A stretch of DNA of 64,000 nucleotides from Methanogenium sp. S4BF (GTDB lineage Archaea; Halobacteriota; Methanomicrobia; Methanomicrobiales; Methanomicrobiaceae). The notes under the pieces are model-generated. The model had not been told where the DNA came from. It searched no databases and was given only the letters and a program-made list of their open reading frames with translations. Each line of letters begins with the position of its first letter. The stretch's first letter is position 1. Shown one piece after another: positions 59,628-64,000 of this stretch. The stretch covers positions 927,940 to 991,939 of the forward strand of contig NZ_CP091277.1 of assembly GCF_029633965.1 (NCBI RefSeq), written 5' to 3'. The position numbers and the translations under genes are program-made.

Positions 59628-60935
59628 TCACTTCTGCCACGGGAGATCTTTCATGGTATTTTTTATGTCGATAATGGATTCGGCGCGGCGCATTAGCCCT
59701 TCAAGCGAATCATTTACCATTACTTCTGCACAGCGGGGCCGGCTGTTATACTGTGATGACATCGAAAACCCGTACGCCCCTGTATCAAGTATTGCAATAA
59801 GGTCCCCTGATTCAACCGGCGGAAGAAGTCTGTCATGTGCGATGATATCACCGGTTTCACAGATGGGTCCTGTTACGGTTACCGGAGACCTCTTCACATC
59901 CGCAGAATATTCCGGCCCCGTCTTGTTGGCGACAACCACCTCATGATATGAATCATACATCGCAGGGCGCAGAAGCAGGTTAAATCCGGCATCGACATTC
60001 ACAAACGTCTTGTGAGAGCGTTTGACTGAATTCACCCGTGTTAAAAGAACGGTTGAATCTGCCATCAGGTATCTCCCCGGTTCAACCCAGAATTCCGGTT
60101 TGATGCCGATGGAATCGATGCCATCCAAAAATACCGGCATGACAGCATCCGCATACTCTGCAGGTGTTGGCACAGGGTCGGTACCACGATGATACGGAAT
60201 ACCAAGGCCGCCGCCCACATCCATAAAGCGTAATTTCACCCCGATATCGGTAATATCACGAGCCACTGAGATGAGGACTTCAGCTTCCTTTGCGAAGGGC
60301 TCAACCTCAAGAATCTGTGATCCGATATGACAGTGGAGACCAACAGGCAGAATATTCTCTGCATCCATTGCTGCCTGATACGCAGACAGGATTTCTCCGG
60401 CAGGAATACCAAATTTGCTTGTCGCAAGGCCGGTTGCAATTTTGGGGTGCGTAGGGACATCCATTGCAGGATTAACCCTGAATGAAACCTCTGCTGTCAC
60501 TCCGGCCTCCTGCGCAAGTCTGCTGAGCTGGTGCAGCTCATCCACAGAGTCAAGAGAGACACGAATCTTCTTTTCAAGCGCAAGGGAATGATCCGCTTCT
60601 GTTTTTGAACTTCCATTAAAGAGAAGATGTTCCGGATTCATCCCGGCGGCAAGAGCCAGATGAAGTTCACCGGCAGAGAATACATCCGCGCCTGCACCAA
60701 GGGAGGCGAATACTTTCAGAACAGCAAGATTTCCGTTTGCCTTCGCTGCATACAGCACCTGCACTTTATCATAATAGCCTGTCAGCGCATCATGATAAGC
60801 CCTGAAATTATTTCGGATGCGCTGTTCATCAGTGACGTATAACGGCGTGCCATATTTTTCCGCGAGGGCCGTGGTATCATGCGACCCGATAGAGAGATGT
60901 CCATCCTTATCAGAAATGTGCGGAGGGTACGTCAT
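59628..60935 (-). CDS. lysA: diaminopimelate decarboxylase
   Basis: The last step of lysine synthesis: meso-diaminopimelate to lysine. 435 residues, PLP-dependent. The PLP lysine is in [14 protein letters not shown]; other marks are LHCHIGSQI, the glycine-rich [19 protein letters not shown] and [11 protein letters not shown], and [16 protein letters not shown] near the end. It overlaps dapL by 4 bp. Confidence 0.95.
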   Translation of the reverse strand: MTYPPHISDKDGHLSIGSHDTTALAEKYGTPLYVTDEQRIRNNFRAYHDALTGYYDKVQVLYAAKANGNLAVLKVFASLGAGADVFSAGELHLALAAGMNPEHLLFNGSSKTEADHSLALEKKIRVSLDSVDELHQLSRLAQEAGVTAEVSFRVNPAMDVPTHPKIATGLATSKFGIPAGEILSAYQAAMDAENILPVGLHCHIGSQILEVEPFAKEAEVLISVARDITDIGVKLRFMDVGGGLGIPYHRGTDPVPTPAEYADAVMPVFLDGIDSIGIKPEFWVEPGRYLMADSTVLLTRVNSVKRSHKTFVNVDAGFNLLLRPAMYDSYHEVVVANKTGPEYSADVKRSPVTVTGPICETGDIIAHDRLLPPVESGDLIAILDTGAYGFSMSSQYNSRPRCAEVMVNDSLEGLMRRAESIIDIKNTMKDLPWQK

Positions 60936-62083
60936 GCAAACACTCCGCGCATCCGCTCCAGTGCTTCCTCTATTCTTTCAACAGAACGGGTTATTGCAAA
61001 CCGTACATAACCCTCTCCTGCATCCCCGAATCCGGTACCGGGTGTGACGACAATTCCGGCTTCGTTCAGCATTTTCGCTGCAAATTCCATGGAGTTATCA
61101 ACCTTAAGCCACACGTAGAATGTCGCTTTGGGTGATGTTACATCAAATCCCAACCCGCGCAGACCGGAAACGAGGGTATCGCGTCGTTCCTCATATACCG
61201 CACATGACTGTGCAATGCACTCCTGTGATGAAGTCAACGCTTCTATTGCAGCGATCTGAATGGCATCAAACGCACCGGAATCCACATTGGTCTTAACGCG
61301 CCCGAGACCTGCAATGATATCTGCGGATCCTGCCGCCATACCAATGCGCCATCCCGTCATGTTGTATGTTTTCGAAAGGGAATGCATCTCAATTCCAACG
61401 TCCATTGCCCCGTCTGCCTCCAGAAATGACGGTGCTTTGTAGCCATCAAAAGAAATTTCAGAATAGGCATTGTCATGCACAACGATGATGTCATGTTCTT
61501 TGGCAAATTCGACAGCTTCCTCAAAGAATGAGAGGGATGCAACCGCACCGGTCGGATTGTTTGGATAATTCAGAAACATCAGCCTGCTTTTTGCACAGAC
61601 ATCTGTCGGAATTGCACTGAGGTCAGGAAGGAAGGCATTGTCTTCATTCAGGGGCATCTGCCAGGTTTTTCCTTCTGCAAAGAGCGTAGATGTTTTATAT
61701 ACAGGATATCCGGGGTCCGGTACCAGCACATAGTCGCCCGGGTTTACAAACGCCTCGGGAATATGTGCAATACCTTCCTTTGAACCTATCAGTGCCAGCA
61801 CTTCACGCTTTGGATCCAGTTCAACTCCAAACCGGCCCCTGTACCAGGCTGCTACAGCTTCACGGTACGAGAGCATACCCGTATAGTCAGGATAATGGTG
61901 GGTTGCCGGATTACGCGCTGCTTCAACAAGTGCTTCAATTATGTGCGATGGTGTCGGAAGATCCGGATCTCCAACCCCCAAATCAATTACGTCAACACCC
62001 TGCGCCCTTTTTTCTGCCTTCATTGCATCAATGCGGGCAAAGAGATAGGGCGGAAGATTGTCCAAACGGTGTGCGTACATCAT
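60932..62083 (-). CDS. dapL: LL-diaminopimelate aminotransferase
   Basis: A PLP aminotransferase that makes LL-diaminopimelate directly from tetrahydrodipicolinate, as in Methanothermobacter. 383 residues. [11 protein letters not shown] near the N-terminus, [12 protein letters not shown] and the PLP lysine in [15 protein letters not shown] are present. Its position before lysA supports the lysine role over other substrates. DapF (epimerase) is not in the window. Either of two adjacent ATG codons (62083, 62080) could start it; TATA at 62106-62115. Confidence 0.92.
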   Translation of the reverse strand: MMYAHRLDNLPPYLFARIDAMKAEKRAQGVDVIDLGVGDPDLPTPSHIIEALVEAARNPATHHYPDYTGMLSYREAVAAWYRGRFGVELDPKREVLALIGSKEGIAHIPEAFVNPGDYVLVPDPGYPVYKTSTLFAEGKTWQMPLNEDNAFLPDLSAIPTDVCAKSRLMFLNYPNNPTGAVASLSFFEEAVEFAKEHDIIVVHDNAYSEISFDGYKAPSFLEADGAMDVGIEMHSLSKTYNMTGWRIGMAAGSADIIAGLGRVKTNVDSGAFDAIQIAAIEALTSSQECIAQSCAVYEERRDTLVSGLRGLGFDVTSPKATFYVWLKVDNSMEFAAKMLNEAGIVVTPGTGFGDAGEGYVRFAITRSVERIEEALERMRGVFA

Positions 62084-62105
62084 CCATTCATATAAGGCAA
62101 CAAAT

Positions 62106-62115
62106 CAATATAAGG
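62106..62115 (-). promoter_or_regulatory. TATA box of dapL-lysA
   Basis: Minus strand CCCTTATATTGA, about 28 bp before the dapL start, with no binding site between; a leaderless transcript is likely. Confidence 0.6.
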
Positions 62116-62139
62116 GCACTCATGCCAACCAATGTAATC

Positions 62140-62149
62140 TCTATATTTT
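62140..62149 (+). promoter_or_regulatory. likely TATA box of the fdhD-like gene
   Basis: CTCTATATTTTA lies about 45 bp before the ATG at 62191. AGGTAAGG near 62178 gives this gene a conventional ribosome binding site. Confidence 0.5.
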
Positions 62150-62190
62150 ATTGCGGTCTATAACAGATATTCGAGACAGGTAAGGTTCAG

Positions 62191-62931
62191 ATGTTTACAG
62201 ACAGTTATCCCGGAATACGGGTTGAGGATGGCGTACCCCAAAGAATTACCGATGATGTGATACGGGAAGATCGGTTTTCCCTGTATCTGAATAATACCCA
62301 CATCCTGGATCAGGTGGCAAGTAATGACATGCTCAGAGAACTTGGTGCAGGGTTTGTCATCTGTGAAGGACTCTCTGATGCTGTTGAATCAGTGACCGTG
62401 GAGGGCACGGACATTTGGATTGAAGCGGATGCACGAAGAGATGCAACCCTTGAGATGCGGACAGGCGGAGGGCATGGCATCTATCAGACTGAACCCCGCA
62501 TCGTCACATCATCGCTCAGTATTCCACCCGAAGAAGTCTATGCAGCAACTGCGGAAATATTGTCAGACACCTGGCTGAAGACAGGGGGGGTGCACTGTTC
62601 TGTTCTCTTACAGGAAGGTACACTATTCGCAAAAAGCTGTGATATCGGGCGCCATAACACGGTGGATAAAGTCGTGGGAGCAGCTGAATTACAGCGGGCA
62701 GACCGAACGCTCTGTTACATCGGCTGTACAGGAAGACAACCTTCAGGAATGGTGGGAAAAGTAGCAAATGCAGGAATACCAATCCTCATCTCACGGGCAG
62801 CACCGACAAATAAAGGGATTGCACTCGCGGAGAAGGTCGGAATTACCCTTATCAATTTTTCACGGGAGAGAAGGTTCACGATATTTGCGCACCCGGAGCG
62901 GATTTCAGGGATAAATGAGATGTTATTATAA
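62191..62931 (+). CDS. fdhD: FdhD-like formate dehydrogenase accessory protein
   Basis: 246 residues. FdhD moves sulfur to the molybdenum cofactor of formate dehydrogenase. The fold is clear: SCDIGRHNTVDKV near residue 149, GCTGRQPSGMV near residue 179 and RAAPTNKGIALAEKVGITL. In E. coli the catalytic CxxC lies around residue 121; the matching place here (residues 91-97) reads TGGGHGI with no cysteine. The remaining cysteines include C175 and C179 (LCYIGC). Whether it still transfers sulfur is unsure. First of three clustered genes on the plus strand. Confidence 0.85.
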   Translation: MFTDSYPGIRVEDGVPQRITDDVIREDRFSLYLNNTHILDQVASNDMLRELGAGFVICEGLSDAVESVTVEGTDIWIEADARRDATLEMRTGGGHGIYQTEPRIVTSSLSIPPEEVYAATAEILSDTWLKTGGVHCSVLLQEGTLFAKSCDIGRHNTVDKVVGAAELQRADRTLCYIGCTGRQPSGMVGKVANAGIPILISRAAPTNKGIALAEKVGITLINFSRERRFTIFAHPERISGINEMLL

Positions 62932-62947
62932 ATGGACGGAAAATCAG

Positions 62948-63439
62948 ATGAATGAAAAAAAAATAATTCAGGAAAAACCGGATACAGCATTAATACTGCT
63001 CGGCTGCCCTCAGATACCCATTCAGACAAGTGCAGCACTGTACCTGAGCGCAATACTGCACAAAAAAGAGGTGAAGGTCACAATCGGGGGCACCAAAGCA
63101 GCACGCGCATTGCTCGAAATTGCTGATATAGATAAGATTTACACAGGGGGTCCCGAAGGGATACGGAATATTGACACCGTGATTGACGATCTGGCAGATG
63201 AAACCTTTGACACAGACGTTTCATTTGTGTTTGTACATAACGAGGCGGGGGTGGCCTACACAGCTACCGTGCAGGCTATTTCATCAGGAACCGTAATCGC
63301 AGTCGTATTCGGCGGTGAAACAGAGGTTCGTATGAAAGAACTTACAGAGATTGGATGTATGGCCATCTCAGCCCAGGGCAGCCATAATCCCTTACCACTA
63401 AAGAAAAAAATTGATGAGGTAGTATCATGGGATGCATAG
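62948..63439 (+). CDS. DUF1890-type protein
   Basis: 163 residues with an alpha/beta pattern: ALILLGCPQIPIQTSAALYL at the start, VTIGGTKAARALLEIADID, and SFVFVHNEAGVAYTATVQA. It fits DUF1890, a family restricted to methanogens as far as I know, with no known function. Start at ATG 62948; an upstream frame overlapping fdhD has no better signal. It overlaps the DUF1894 gene by 13 bp. Confidence 0.8.
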   Translation: MNEKKIIQEKPDTALILLGCPQIPIQTSAALYLSAILHKKEVKVTIGGTKAARALLEIADIDKIYTGGPEGIRNIDTVIDDLADETFDTDVSFVFVHNEAGVAYTATVQAISSGTVIAVVFGGETEVRMKELTEIGCMAISAQGSHNPLPLKKKIDEVVSWDA

Positions 63440-63714
63440 AACAACTCAACTATGAAATCATTGATAAACACATCTCGTTTAAAGAGGCCGCCGATTACAT
63501 TACCAAAAACTGTCCGGAAATATATGAAGTCAATCCGGGATTCAAACTCTTCGATAAGGCAATCATCGGAATACCGCCGGTACGGATTGGCATAGACGGG
63601 GATATCATTACATTTCCCTTTACGAAACCCTGTCACGGAACCTTCCTCCTCCGTGTCAGCGATGCAGCAGAAGCAGATCTGGTGCGAAGAAAAGCAAAAA
63701 ACATCAAATATTGA
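63427..63714 (+). CDS. DUF1894-type protein
   Basis: 95 residues: MGCIEQLNYEIIDKHISF, then GIPPVRIGIDGDIITFPFT and CHGTFLLRV. DUF1894 is another methanogen family of unknown function, usually next to DUF1890. Two cysteines, no membrane segment. It ends a few bases before the convergent U32 peptidase. Confidence 0.8.
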   Translation: MGCIEQLNYEIIDKHISFKEAADYITKNCPEIYEVNPGFKLFDKAIIGIPPVRIGIDGDIITFPFTKPCHGTFLLRVSDAAEADLVRRKAKNIKY

Positions 63715-63718
63715 TGTT

Positions 63719-64000
63719 TTATTCCTCTTTGTCTTCCACACCTTTCAGAAAATGACCGCTGGTAATTCCACCGGATGCAACCGTTTGCAACCGGTCTTTT
63801 AGTCCCTGTATCTCACTTCCTTTCATGCTTTTTCCGGAAAAGAGCAATTCAAATGCTCTTTTGTATGCACGTACAACCGATTCCGCATACCGTCCGTTTC
63901 TGATGCGGCAATCGAGAGCAACATGGCTGATACCCGCATCAACCACCTGATCCAGATGATCAATAAGACAGGTTTCACGGGAATTCCAGATGTGCGTCCG
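63719..64000 (-). CDS. U32-family peptidase, 5' part outside window
   Basis: The C-terminal 93 residues of a longer protein; the frame is open to the window end. IWNSRETCLIDHLDQVVDAG and LDCRIRNGRYAESVVRAYKR match the end of the U32 peptidase domain, a family active in collagen-type proteolysis and in RNA/ubiquinone hydroxylation. GTG at 63946 is not a real start, as similarity continues upstream. Confidence 0.75.
   Translation of the reverse strand, partial: RTHIWNSRETCLIDHLDQVVDAGISHVALDCRIRNGRYAESVVRAYKRAFELLFSGKSMKGSEIQGLKDRLQTVASGGITSGHFLKGVEDKEE

Overview
The window looks like chromosomal DNA of a euryarchaeal methanogen, most likely order Methanomicrobiales. Reasons visible here: archaeal ribosomal and RNA polymerase operons, a class I lysyl-tRNA synthetase, the archaeal mevalonate route (mevalonate kinase, isopentenyl phosphate kinase, type 2 IPP isomerase), three coenzyme F420 genes (cofC, cofE, cofG), an FdhD-like protein, DUF1890/DUF1894 proteins, and a presenilin-type protease resembling the one known from Methanoculleus. 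Species cannot be fixed from sequence alone. Almost the whole window is ordinary core genome; I see no CRISPR array, insertion sequence or prophage.

Region by region. (1) 1-14405, minus strand: a long translation, transcription and isoprenoid block, read rightmost gene first: tRNA-Ser, rps13-rps4-rps11-rpoD-rpl18e-rpl13-rps9-rpoN, tRNA-Pro, rpoK-eno-rps2, a MEMO-like gene, mvk-ipk-fni-rnj-idsA-gltX and a truncated EF-Tu/SelB-like gene. (2) 14512-18766, minus: deoxyhypusine synthase, then four tandem CBS-domain genes carrying about 14 CBS motifs. (3) 18982-20435, plus: a small GTPase, a DUF2073 protein and a zinc-ribbon protein, matching the archaeal vesiculation (ArvABC/Oap) operon. (4) 20742-25345, minus: three type IV pilin-like genes, the last fused to PKD-LamG-PKD and a bactofilin-like tail. 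(5) 25463-32016, mostly plus: lysS, a radical SAM protein, a convergent pair of cis-prenyltransferases (one catalytic, one degenerate), dphB, a DUF357 protein and a flippase-like membrane protein.

(6) 32406-39047, minus: an rRNA operon 16S-tRNA-Ala-23S-5S with processing stems, followed after 1.5 kb (with one hypothetical gene) by tRNA-Cys and a second identical 5S gene. (7) 39689-44495, minus: coiled-coil gene, smc, scpA. (8) 44656-48323, plus: glyA-folD-folP-cofE, meeting the minus-strand genes cofG-purC-purS-purQ-FTR-cofC (51913 down to 48276). (9) 51969-57244: fen1, a small membrane protein, a presenilin-like protease, a Nog1-type GTPase, an HTH-CBS regulator, a PRC-barrel protein and phosphoglycolate phosphatase. 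(10) 57261-62083, minus: radA, an RPA-like protein, and lysine biosynthesis genes dapL-lysA. (11) 62191-64000: fdhD-like, DUF1890, DUF1894 and a truncated U32 peptidase.

The genes connect in several ways. The mevalonate block and idsA make isoprenyl diphosphates that feed ether lipids and, through the cis-prenyltransferase pair, the polyprenol glycan carrier. glyA, folD and folP handle one-carbon/pterin chemistry, while cofC, cofE and cofG make F420. No single locus is clearly an undescribed system. The best candidates for something new are the pilin cluster with its giant fused member, the CBS cluster, the split cis-prenyltransferase pair, and the duplicated 5S segment.
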